Of a DNA stretch of 64,000 nucleotides, positions 52,221-60,420 are shown piece after piece; the stretch's first letter is position 1; each line of letters begins with the position of its first letter. Location: NCBI RefSeq assembly GCF_900094555.1, contig NZ_FMAC01000007.1:186001-250000 (forward strand), given 5' to 3'. This DNA comes from Martinezella hainanensis. GTDB lineage: Bacteria; Pseudomonadota; Alphaproteobacteria; Rhizobiales; Rhizobiaceae. The position numbers were made by a program, and so were the translations under genes. The notes under the pieces were generated by a model. That model had not been told where the DNA came from and did no database searches. It saw nothing but the letters and a program-made list of their open reading frames with translations.

Positions 52221-53954
52221 ATGAACATAAGTCTGATCGTGCATCCCGGTGTCGATAGCGCTCTTATTGCCTGGCGCAGCGATTTCATCGACCAGTGCCG
52301 TGGCTTCGCCTTGCGACGGAAGATCAAGCGGGCGGCCGGAAGCCCGCAAAGCCCGAACACGGTTTCCGATGTCGATGCCGATGGCTATCATGAGGAGATC
52401 GTTGCGAGCTGGGTCGGCTTTGCAGATGGGCCGGCCGTCGAGGAGGGTACACGCAAGCCGACGACCGAATGGCCGATCCAGAAGTATCTCTGGTCCGATT
52501 TCGCCGTCAATCCGGGCGATATCGTCGCCTACCGGGTCTCCGCCATAATCGGGCCTGAGACGGCGCTGCAGGAATCGGCCGATCACGTATCGGACTGGAG
52601 CGATGCCATGCAGATCGGGGCCGAAACCAGTGGCCATGTCAGCTGCTATTTCAATCGGGGTATCGTCGCCAGCCAATGGCTTGCGCGAGCTTTGCCCGAA
52701 GAGGCTCCCACCACCAAACTCAAGAAGGCGATCGGAACTCCGGACGATCCGATCCGCCGCTTCCTTGCAGGTCCGATCCGCGACAAACTGGTATCGCTCC
52801 TGAACGATGCTAGATCAAATAGCGGCCATATCTATGCCGCCCTGTTCGAACTAGACGATCCGGAGCTCATTCCCCTGCTGCAGGGCTTCAAGAAACGTGC
52901 CCACATCGTGCTTGGCAATGGCAGCGTCAAGAAAAAGGGCGATGACGAAAACGAGGATGCCCGATCCGACCTATCCGTCTGCGATGTCAAGGATCGCATG
53001 AGCGCGCCGCGGGCGCTGGCGCACAATAAATTTCTGGTCATCTGCGATGCCGACAAGTCGCCCCAGGCGGTGTGGACCGGCAGCACGAACTGGACGATGA
53101 CCGGCCTTTGCACCCAGGCCAACAATGCGCTTCTGATCGACAACCCTGCCGTGGCGGAATTCTACCTCGACCAGTGGAAGACGCTTGCCTCCGACGGCAA
53201 CGATTCTCCACCCGCGCTCTATCAAAGCAATGCCGAACCCAGAACAACGCCGAAAGCCAAGAATACGACGGTCTGGTTCACGCCGATGCGCGAAGGACTC
53301 GACCTCGAACAGGCGGGCGAGCTGATCCGCGGCGCCCAGGAGGGCATCCTGTTCGCCATGTTCAATCCCGGGCCTCGCGGTACGCTTCTCAACGACATCA
53401 TCGAGCTTGCGTCTCCGTCGAGCCCTTCGTTCAAGCCCGATCTCTACATCCAGGGCGTCGTCAACCAGAATCCCGGCACGGCAAAGAACCCTGTCGTGCT
53501 CTTCAACAGAGGCGAACGGATCGACGCCAATGCCGACGTCGTTCTGCCCGCCGCAATCCCCGGCCGTTTTGCCTATTGGCAGAAGGAAGTTCTGAAGCTG
53601 CCGACGGCCCACGCCATGGTCCACAGCAAGGTGGTCATCGTCGATCCATATGGTCCCAATCCCATCGTCATGACTGGCTCCCACAATATGGGTCCGAAGG
53701 CGAGCGGCGTGAACGACGAGAATCTCGTCATCATCACCGGCAACGGCGATCTCGCCAGCCAATATGCCGGCAAGATCATGGAGATCTATGCCCAGTATCG
53801 CTGGCGACAATCCGTTCAAAAACAGGGCGGCGCGCCCAAGTGGACCGGTCTTGCCAATGATGACAACTGGCAGATCAAATCGCCCGACCAACCCTATGAC
53901 AAGCGCCGCATACGCGAGCTCGACTTCTGGTTTGGCAAGAATGACAACACCTGA
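52221..53954 (+). CDS. Phospholipase D-like domain protein
   Basis: This 577-residue protein has two HKD-type half sites: His268/Lys270 (HNKFLVICDAD, with one extra residue before the Asp) and His468/Lys470/Asp475 (HSKVVIVDP), each followed by a GSxN motif (GSTNW, GSHNM). PLD-superfamily enzymes hydrolyse phosphodiesters in lipids or nucleic acids through a covalent histidine. The first 150 residues form a separate, beta-rich domain. There is no signal peptide. It is probably in one unit with the two upstream genes. Lipid and DNA/RNA substrates are both possible. Confidence 0.85.
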   Translation: MNISLIVHPGVDSALIAWRSDFIDQCRGFALRRKIKRAAGSPQSPNTVSDVDADGYHEEIVASWVGFADGPAVEEGTRKPTTEWPIQKYLWSDFAVNPGDIVAYRVSAIIGPETALQESADHVSDWSDAMQIGAETSGHVSCYFNRGIVASQWLARALPEEAPTTKLKKAIGTPDDPIRRFLAGPIRDKLVSLLNDARSNSGHIYAALFELDDPELIPLLQGFKKRAHIVLGNGSVKKKGDDENEDARSDLSVCDVKDRMSAPRALAHNKFLVICDADKSPQAVWTGSTNWTMTGLCTQANNALLIDNPAVAEFYLDQWKTLASDGNDSPPALYQSNAEPRTTPKAKNTTVWFTPMREGLDLEQAGELIRGAQEGILFAMFNPGPRGTLLNDIIELASPSSPSFKPDLYIQGVVNQNPGTAKNPVVLFNRGERIDANADVVLPAAIPGRFAYWQKEVLKLPTAHAMVHSKVVIVDPYGPNPIVMTGSHNMGPKASGVNDENLVIITGNGDLASQYAGKIMEIYAQYRWRQSVQKQGGAPKWTGLANDDNWQIKSPDQPYDKRRIRELDFWFGKNDNT

Positions 53955-54085
53955 CGGGTGTCGGCCCTGGATCGCAGCAAATCCGCTGCGGTCCTCCCTG
54001 CGGGCATAGCTCGACTTGCTCGTGCGTTTGTAATGCCGAGGCAATCTTCGGCTTCTAGTGGCTTGGCAACAATCTGGATTATCCA

Positions 54086-54460
54086 ATGTTGCTTCGCCGC
54101 TCTCTTTCCATGCTTCTCTTTATCGGCGCTTTGGCGCTTACGGGGTGGGCTTTCGTCATCGACAAGCCTTATGTGGGCCGGTCAGACAAGATAGCCGCGC
54201 AATATCACGGACCGCTCGCAGGCGTGCTTCACCTCGTACCCGAACGGCAAGGCACTGCAGGGCACGATATTGCCGGCAATGCCGTGCTGCCTGGCTCCGG
54301 TCGCGACCTCTACCAGGCCTCCTTGCATGACGGCGGCGACTCAACCCCGACGCGTAGCTATTTCGAAAGGGCGAGGATGCTTCTATACCTTCTGCGGTCG
54401 CGCCATTGGCGTAAAGCGGCTCATGACGAACTTCGCAAGCCGACCATGGGACATGAATAA
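54086..54460 (+). CDS. Hypothetical membrane-anchored or exported protein
   Basis: This 124-residue protein begins with a signal-like or membrane segment (SLSMLLFIGALALTGWAFVI, residues 6-25), then a polar domain with no motif I recognise. It lies 131 bases after the PLD-like gene on the same strand and may belong to the same unit. No strong ribosome site precedes the ATG. Confidence 0.5.
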   Translation: MLLRRSLSMLLFIGALALTGWAFVIDKPYVGRSDKIAAQYHGPLAGVLHLVPERQGTAGHDIAGNAVLPGSGRDLYQASLHDGGDSTPTRSYFERARMLLYLLRSRHWRKAAHDELRKPTMGHE

Positions 54461-54483
54461 TCCCGCCGCTTTTACCTAAAGCA

Positions 54484-54586
54484 GGCCGCGCAAAAGTGTG
54501 CAGCGGTTTTGCGACGACGACATGCGCAAGATCAAGGATCTAAAGCGCGAAAAGCGAATCTGAAAGATCACTTTTCACGCTTTAGA
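54484..54586. repeat. Rhizobial intergenic mosaic-type repeat
   Basis: The stretch from GGCCGCGCAAAAGTGTGCAG to the CGCTTTAG end resembles a short palindromic element I recall as widespread between genes in Rhizobium-group genomes. Its right half forms an inverted repeat: CTAAAGCGCGAAAAG pairs with CTTTTCACGCTTTAG (one mismatch). Only one copy is visible in this window, so the identification rests on recall. Confidence 0.6.
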
Positions 54587-54753
54587 TGACGCCAAGTAAG
54601 GAGCGCCGATTGCTCTTCGCGCGCACACGCTGCTGGATCTCCCTCACCGCCAGGATTTCCAGCCGTCCATTCGGGTAGGTTAAATAAACCTCTGGTAGAT
54701 GCTATCAATTAAACTACCGGCTTGGATGCCACCCCCGGGCCGGCCATTGCAGC

Positions 54754-54791
54754 GTCCGACGAGACTGCATGCCCTCGCAGTGTCGTCGGAC
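54754..54791. terminator. Long hairpin between convergent genes
   Basis: A 15-bp stem with one mismatch (54754-54768 and 54777-54791), with an eight-base loop. It lies 33 bases beyond the flavoprotein stop and could act as a terminator for that gene; there is no T-run on either side. Confidence 0.4.
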
Positions 54792-54824
54792 ACCCTTCCT
54801 GGAACGGCGTCTATTTCGACCAGC

Positions 54825-56465
54825 TCATGCTGCCCGTCCTGCTTTGCGGCCAGAGAAAATGCACCCTCCCAGGAACGTGCCTTCCAGCGCATTGTAGCCG
54901 TGGTATCCGCCACCACCGAAGCCCGCCGCCTCGCCACAGGCATATAATCCCGGTATGAGTGCGCCGCTCCGCCCAAGCGCCTGGCTATTCAGATCGGTTT
55001 CGAGCCCACCCAGGGATTTGCGCGTGAGGATGTTGAGGCGAACGGCGATCAGAGGGCCGGCTTTTGCATCCAGTATGCGATGCGGTGGAGCCGTGCGCAT
55101 GAATCGATCGCCGAGATAGCCACGCGCCTGTCTCAACGCGACGATCTGGGCATCCTTGGCGAAGGGATTGCCCAACTCGCGGTCGCGGGCTTCGATCTGG
55201 GAGCGCAGATGCGCAAGGTCGAGCGGGTGATCGCCGATGCGGTTCATACCGGCGACCAGCTCTTCCAGCGTTTCGGCGACGATGAAATCCTTACCCTTCG
55301 CCTTGAAGGCTTCCACCGGCGGGGGAGCCAACCGGCCAAGGCGGCTGCGCAGGAGCAATCCTATGTCTCGTCCCGTAAGATCCGGATTCTGCTCGGAACC
55401 CGAAAGAGCGAACTCCTTCTTGACGATCTTCTGCGTGGTCACGAACCAGCTGTAACTATGGCCGAGCTTGCAGATATGCTGCAGCGTCGCAAGGTTGTCG
55501 AAGCCCGGCAGGCAGGGTGCCGGCATGCGGTTGCCATTGGCATCGAACCAGAGCGAAGACGGGCCAGGCAGTATGCGAATACCGTGGTTCGGCCAGATCG
55601 GGTCCCAGTTGGTAATGCCTTCGGTATAGTGCCACATCCGGTCACCGTTGATCGGCCTTGCACCGGCAGCCTCGGCATGACCGATCATCAGGCCGTCCAC
55701 GTGATGGGGCACACCGCTCAGCATCTGATCAGGCGGAGCGCCAAGACGTTCGACGGGCCAGGCACTACGAACCAGCTCCTGATTGCCGCCGATGCCGCCG
55801 CTTGCAATGATCACCGCACCCTCGATGCGGAAGTCCCCCACGACATCACGGTTCGACTGCTGACCCCGGGAGACACCATCCTCCGCCAGGATCTCACCTT
55901 CCACGCCGGTAATGCCATTGGCGTCGCCGATCAGCCGCGTCACCCGCCGACGGAACAACAGCTCGACCTTGCCTTCCCTCTCTGCCGCCAAAACCCGCCT
56001 CAGGAATGGATCGAGAACGCCAGGCCCCGTGCCCCAGGTGAGGTGGAAGCGCGGCAAGGAATTGCCATGCCCGTCGGCAAGACCCCCGCCACGTTCAGCC
56101 CAACCGACGACGGGAAACCAGCGCATGCCGAGCCCGTGCAGCCAGCTGCGCATCTCGCCGGCGGCAAAATTGAGATAGGCGTCCGCCCAGGCACGCGGCC
56201 AGAAGTCCTCAGCCCGATCGAAGCCCGCCGCACCCAGCCAATCCTGACGGGCGAGATCGAGACTGTCGCGGATGCGCATCCGCCGCTGCTCCGGCGTATC
56301 GATCATGAACAGCCCGCCGAGCGACCAGAAGGCTTGACCTCCCAGGCTCGCGCGCGGCTCCTGATCGACGAGGATCACCCGTTTCCCGCGCTCTATCAGC
56401 TCGCAGGCGGCAACAAGGCCGGACAAGCCTGTTCCGACGATGACGACATCCGCACGACTGCTCAT
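54825..56465 (-). CDS. FAD-binding dehydrogenase (fumarate reductase / ketosteroid dehydrogenase-like)
   Basis: This 546-residue flavoprotein starts with the dinucleotide motif VVIVGTGLSGLVAACEL and an ADP-binding acidic residue (VILVDQEP). It ends with the FAD-contact GLYACGEAAGFGGGGYHGYNALEGTFLGG region (shown in part: GLYACGEAAGFGGGGYHGYN). It resembles a group of predicted dehydrogenases near the 3-ketosteroid dehydrogenase / fumarate reductase superfamily, with unknown physiological substrate. No signal peptide. ATG 56465 follows GGGGAG. No partner gene adjoins it. Confidence 0.87.
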   Translation of the reverse strand: MSSRADVVIVGTGLSGLVAACELIERGKRVILVDQEPRASLGGQAFWSLGGLFMIDTPEQRRMRIRDSLDLARQDWLGAAGFDRAEDFWPRAWADAYLNFAAGEMRSWLHGLGMRWFPVVGWAERGGGLADGHGNSLPRFHLTWGTGPGVLDPFLRRVLAAEREGKVELLFRRRVTRLIGDANGITGVEGEILAEDGVSRGQQSNRDVVGDFRIEGAVIIASGGIGGNQELVRSAWPVERLGAPPDQMLSGVPHHVDGLMIGHAEAAGARPINGDRMWHYTEGITNWDPIWPNHGIRILPGPSSLWFDANGNRMPAPCLPGFDNLATLQHICKLGHSYSWFVTTQKIVKKEFALSGSEQNPDLTGRDIGLLLRSRLGRLAPPPVEAFKAKGKDFIVAETLEELVAGMNRIGDHPLDLAHLRSQIEARDRELGNPFAKDAQIVALRQARGYLGDRFMRTAPPHRILDAKAGPLIAVRLNILTRKSLGGLETDLNSQALGRSGALIPGLYACGEAAGFGGGGYHGYNALEGTFLGGCIFSGRKAGRAA

Positions 56466-56891
56466 TCGTTCTCCCCCAGCGAATAGCGTACTCATCTGGA
56501 AGTCTAGTGAAGCTTACGTAAAAGTAAAATAGATCTGATGAGGGTCGGGAATCCATCGTTGTGTGGCTTCATGCCTCCCATCAATACCGCTTTCGGTTGT
56601 GGCGCATCCGGACTGCGCACTGGACACAACGGCGCTCGAACGCCGTTCCTACACGATCAGATAGCCGGCAGGGCAATGGATCGAATGGCGGCATCCACCA
56701 AGCCTGCATCCCATCTCCACGAAACCTGCACCATATTCATGTTGTCTTCCGATGCCGACAGGCGACCAATCGCCCCTTTTTCCGACGAGGCAGCCGCTGT
56801 CGCCACGAAAGGGCCTTCAGCAGGTATGGAGCGTCGAGCATAGACGGGCATAGCGCCAAATGACACAGCCAGATCCCGCAGGGGAAACATC
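56466..56891. other. 426-bp intergenic region
   Basis: Nothing supported. Two overlapping plus-strand frames (56538-56843, 56561-56863) and one minus-strand frame have arginine/serine-rich shadow-like composition and no ribosome site. AT-rich sequence near 56500-56540 probably carries the flavoprotein promoter. Confidence 0.4.
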
Positions 56892-57116
56892 ATGTATAAA
56901 CGCAAGACGCCCACGCTTGTCGATTGGCTTGCGCTGTTGGCGCGCCTGACGCCGATCATTACCGCTTATGTTTGGCCGATATTGCTTCGTTTTATTCTAG
57001 GCACCGTCTTTTTTGTCGCCCTCGCCGCACTCATGTATCATTTGCTTGAGGTGGAATTGAACTTTTCCGTGCATGGCTCCCCTCCGCAAATCGCTCCGCT
57101 CACCCTTGAGCGATAA
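56892..57116 (+). CDS. Small membrane protein, hypothetical
   Basis: This 74-residue protein has two hydrophobic stretches (about 10-35 and 35-55) and a short polar tail. A ribosome site (GGGGAA) precedes the ATG. No family is recognised. Convergent or co-transcribed partners are not evident. Confidence 0.45.
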   Translation: MYKRKTPTLVDWLALLARLTPIITAYVWPILLRFILGTVFFVALAALMYHLLEVELNFSVHGSPPQIAPLTLER

Positions 57117-57374
57117 TTTTTGCCCCGGAACCGATAACCCTCCCCGCTCCGCGCATCACGCCGTCTTCGAAGGAACAAAGCGCGGAGAGGCGATGCCCCC
57201 GCTATCGAGCCTGCGTGACATCCTTTCGGTGAACCGCGAAAACCCAGGCTCGCAATTGACTGGGAGCAGGAAATCACGACAGAGTGCGCCCTCCACCGCC
57301 TTCTCCATCGCATCGGCTTGCCTGACATCGGAAAAGGCGCCATTCGATTGCTTAACGAGAGAGGAGCGTCAGCC

Positions 57375-57752
57375 ATGGGCAAGCTTCCCGACATGACGAA
57401 ACACCGCGGCTTTCCTTCGGGCATGCCGGGTACAGGCGTACAATTCACCATTCGCCGCGCAAATCCCAAGGGCGTGACGCCGATCAAGAAACTGCCGCGC
57501 CGCGCGCGGCCGGGAACGCAAGAACACCGGATCGACGCCGCATTCCTGCACGCGCTTTGGCACTATTTCGGAGCTGAACCCTTCGAGCGCGGCAATCTCG
57601 ACGCCGCTCGGCTGAACCTCCTCTTTGGACGAGAAGTCCTGCCAGCCGACAAGGATTTCGACCCGGTCTCGTACGAAGCCATGTTTGTGATCAACGAAAA
57701 ACTGGCGCGCGAAAGCTTTCCCGAAGCGTTTGAAGACGTGATGGAGGTCTGA
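57375..57752 (+). CDS. Hypothetical protein, 125 residues
   Basis: This soluble protein has no motif I recognise. It has a basic N-terminal third (GVTPIKKLPRRARPGTQEHR) and a compact acidic C-terminal part. AGGAG lies nine bases before ATG 57375; an earlier in-frame start (57318) has none. It is convergent with the TetR gene at 57785. Confidence 0.6.
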   Translation: MGKLPDMTKHRGFPSGMPGTGVQFTIRRANPKGVTPIKKLPRRARPGTQEHRIDAAFLHALWHYFGAEPFERGNLDAARLNLLFGREVLPADKDFDPVSYEAMFVINEKLARESFPEAFEDVMEV

Positions 57753-57784
57753 GGCCGCCTAGAAGCGATGTCCCCTGAGGGCCG

Positions 57785-58372
57785 TCAACGCAAGGGCTGC
57801 GCGGTAGAACCGATGCCTTCGACAAGGATGCGGATTATGTGGCTGATCTCCTGCTCCTCGAACGATCCCTTCGACAGCGATGTCAGCATGGATTGTCCAA
57901 AAACGCCGAGCAGGACAAGGGTCATGAAATTGGGGTCTTCGTCCTTGCGAATGATCCCTTGCCGCTGGCCAAGAACCAGAATGTCCCTCACCAAGCCCTG
58001 AAACGAAGGCCGATCGGCGGGCGGTTCGAGCGACGGCCGTTCGGCGGGGCTGAGAGCAAGCCTTGCAAGCGAGGGATTGGCGAGGCACCAGCTTGCGCTG
58101 TCGACGAGCACCAGTTCGAGCAGGGACAAAACATTCTCGTTTGCCGCCATTTTCACGCGATAGCCGGCATCCTGTGCTTCGACGAGTCCGATCAGGCAGA
58201 GCGCGATCTCCTCCTTTGAGCGAAAAAGATTGTAGACTGTCTTGCGCGTCAAACCGGCGCGGCCCGCTATTTCCTCGATGGAGGTTGCAGCAAATCCAAG
58301 TTCCCTGAAAGCCGCATCCGCAGCATCGAGGATGAGTTTTCGCGATCGTTCCGTGCGCTTCAAGATTGTCAT
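57785..58372 (-). CDS. TetR-family transcriptional regulator
   Basis: This 195-residue repressor has the TetR helix-turn-helix at residues 25-52 (SIEEIAGRAGLTRKTVYNLF) and a ligand-binding C-terminal domain. The start is ATG 58372 (MTILKRTE); the frame extends to 58426. It is divergent from a DUF4336 gene with a palindrome between the two starts, so it probably regulates that gene and itself. Confidence 0.9.
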   Translation of the reverse strand: MTILKRTERSRKLILDAADAAFRELGFAATSIEEIAGRAGLTRKTVYNLFRSKEEIALCLIGLVEAQDAGYRVKMAANENVLSLLELVLVDSASWCLANPSLARLALSPAERPSLEPPADRPSFQGLVRDILVLGQRQGIIRKDEDPNFMTLVLLGVFGQSMLTSLSKGSFEEQEISHIIRILVEGIGSTAQPLR

Positions 58373-58391
58373 TTTTATACAATAGTGTAAT

Positions 58392-58407
58392 TTTACACAT
58401 GTGTAAA
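58392..58407. promoter_or_regulatory. Probable TetR operator
   Basis: TTTACACATGTGTAAA is a perfect 16-bp palindrome 20 bases upstream of the TetR start. It overlaps a second dyad (GTGTAA-TT-TTACAC, 58385-58398). Its last base is the A of an upstream in-frame ATG of the DUF4336 gene. Confidence 0.8.
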
Positions 58408-58424
58408 TGAAATCGGATGCTGCC

Positions 58425-59123
58425 ATGTTGAAGGAATTCGGTCCCGATATCTGGATTGCCGATGGCCCGGTCGTGACGGCTGCGGCGGGATTTCACTATC
58501 CGACGCGCATGGCCGTCATCCGGCTGACCAATGGCGATCTGGTCCTATGGTCGCCCGTGGAACTCACAAGCGATCTGCGCTTTGAGATCGAAGCTTTAGG
58601 CACGGTGCGGCACCTCGTACCGCCAAACGCACTGCATCACACATGGCTTGCCGAATGGCACGAAGCTTTTCCCGAGGCGAAAATCTATGCACCTCCCGGC
58701 CTGCGGGAAAAGCGCAGCGATATCGCTTTTGATGAGGACCTTCGCCGTGACACGCCGATTTCCGCCTGGATGGGAGAGATCGATATCGTCATCGTCGAGG
58801 GAAACCGGATAACGACGGAAGCCGTCCTCTTTCACCACCGCAGCGAGACGGCGATCTTTGCCGATCTCCTCCAACAATTTCCGCGGGATTGGTTCAAGGG
58901 ATGGCGGGGCCTCGTCGCCCGGCTCGATCTCATGGTGGCGCCAGAACCCTCCGTGCCCCGCAAATTTCGTGTGGCTTTTACCGATCGTCAGGTCGCTCGC
59001 GCCGCGCTCGACCATATTCTGGCCTGGCCCGCGAAAAAGGTTCTGATGGCGCACGGGACCCCGATCACTGCCGATGGTCAGGCGTTTCTTCGGCGCGCAT
59101 TTCGCTGGCTTGCCGGTGAATGA
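58425..59123 (+). CDS. DUF4336 family protein (metallo-hydrolase-like)
   Basis: This 232-residue protein matches DUF4336. HHTWLAEWHEAFPEAKIYAP and the late VLMAHGTPI recall the metallo-beta-lactamase fold, but the full HxHxDH metal motif is not evident, so it may be a degenerate or variant member. Two starts are possible: ATG 58425 (MLKEFG) has GGAT nearby, while ATG 58407 lies at the edge of the operator. It is divergent from the TetR gene. Substrate unknown. Confidence 0.78.
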   Translation: MLKEFGPDIWIADGPVVTAAAGFHYPTRMAVIRLTNGDLVLWSPVELTSDLRFEIEALGTVRHLVPPNALHHTWLAEWHEAFPEAKIYAPPGLREKRSDIAFDEDLRRDTPISAWMGEIDIVIVEGNRITTEAVLFHHRSETAIFADLLQQFPRDWFKGWRGLVARLDLMVAPEPSVPRKFRVAFTDRQVARAALDHILAWPAKKVLMAHGTPITADGQAFLRRAFRWLAGE

Positions 59124-59228
59124 CGGCCTCATTTGGCGAGAAAGAGCCGCCTGCGACCGTCTGCATAATTGCTTCCGCAGGCGAACGCACTAACTTGCGG
59201 TAGTCGACACTCTTCACTCGAGGCTGAC

Positions 59229-60401
59229 ATGTCCGACGATGTCTTGCTGACATTCAACGCCGGCTCCTCGACCTTGAAAATCGGGGTCTTCGAACTGGCA
59301 ACAGAGGGGCCAAGGAATGTCGGCCGCGGCAAGATCGATTTCGATCAGAGCCCATTGATGCTTCGCTATTCCATCGGCCCGGATAGATACGAGAAGACGA
59401 TCAGGGGCAACAACGGGGCGCAGTTCGTCTCCGTCATCTCCGCAACGCTGGATCATATGCTGGCTCACCTTCCCGGCAGGCTCCACGCGGTCGCCCACCG
59501 CGTCGTCCACGGAGGCCTGACGTTTCAAGAGGCGACCCCGCTGGATGACGCTGCAATCGAGCGGATCGAGACGCTCGTGCCCCTTGCGCCGCTGCACCAG
59601 CCACAGGCCCTGCGTGCCATCCGATCGATGGAAGCGCTGCGGCCGGACGTCCTGCAGACCGCCTCCTTCGACACGGCCTTCCATGCGTCGCAAGCCGACC
59701 TGGTGCGTCGGCTGGCGATCCCGCGCGCCATGCATGACGACGGCGTGCGCCGCTACGGCTTTCACGGCCTCTCCTACAAATATATCGCCTCGCAGCTTCG
59801 AAAGATCGATCCGGAAGCTGCAAGAGGCAAGGTCGTGGCCTGCCATCTCGGCAGCGGCGCCAGCCTCTGCGCGATGGAAAACGGCATCAGCCGCGATACC
59901 AGCATGGGATTTTCGGCGCTGGACGGCATCCCGATGGCGACCCGTCCCGGCTGGCTGGACCCGGGCGCATTGCTCTATCTCATGAGAACTGGAATGCCGC
60001 AGCCGGAAAAGATCGAGGACTTCCTCTACCATGAATGCGGCCTGCTCGGCGTTTCCGGCATCAGCGGCGACACGCGGGTTCTGCTCGATGACAAGAGCCC
60101 GGAAGCCGCCGAAGCCATAGATCTGTTCTGCCTGCGCATATCCGGCGAAGTCGGCCGATTATGCGCCACGATCGGCGGTCTCGATGCGATCGTCTTCACC
60201 GCCGGCATTGGTGAGAACCAGCCGCAGATCAGAACCCGCGTTGCACAAAGGTTGCAATGGTTGGGTATTGAGATCGATGAAGGTGCGAACATGCGCAACT
60301 CGATCGCAATCAACGCGGCATCCAGCCGCGTGAAGCTGTTCATGATCCCGACCGACGAGGAACGGGTAATCGCCGACGAGGCCGTTGCCCTCATCGCTTG
60401 A
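59229..60401 (+). CDS. ackA: Acetate kinase
   Basis: This 390-residue protein interconverts acetyl phosphate + ADP and acetate + ATP. Family motifs are NAGSSTLKIGVFE (residues 10-22), HRVVHGG, FHGLSYKYI, HLGSGASLCA, DTSMGFSALDG and the late GIGENQPQIRTRV. The start at 59229 (MSDDVLL) follows GAGG; the frame opens at 59169 without a ribosome site. The phosphoketolase gene begins 20 bases after its stop, so both are probably one operon: phosphoketolase makes acetyl phosphate, which AckA turns into ATP. Confidence 0.93.
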   Translation: MSDDVLLTFNAGSSTLKIGVFELATEGPRNVGRGKIDFDQSPLMLRYSIGPDRYEKTIRGNNGAQFVSVISATLDHMLAHLPGRLHAVAHRVVHGGLTFQEATPLDDAAIERIETLVPLAPLHQPQALRAIRSMEALRPDVLQTASFDTAFHASQADLVRRLAIPRAMHDDGVRRYGFHGLSYKYIASQLRKIDPEAARGKVVACHLGSGASLCAMENGISRDTSMGFSALDGIPMATRPGWLDPGALLYLMRTGMPQPEKIEDFLYHECGLLGVSGISGDTRVLLDDKSPEAAEAIDLFCLRISGEVGRLCATIGGLDAIVFTAGIGENQPQIRTRVAQRLQWLGIEIDEGANMRNSIAINAASSRVKLFMIPTDEERVIADEAVALIA

Positions 60402-60420
60402 CGAAAACGAGGAGACGCAG

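Larger units (their letters stand above)
54461..54824. other. Intergenic region with repeat element and hairpin
   Basis: About 360 bases between convergent genes. The first part is an intergenic repeat, and a long hairpin sits at 54754-54791. No gene is supported. Confidence 0.5.

Noticed and set aside
53072..53860. 262-residue plus-strand frame in the PLD-like gene
   Set aside because: Arginine-rich shadow of the real frame.
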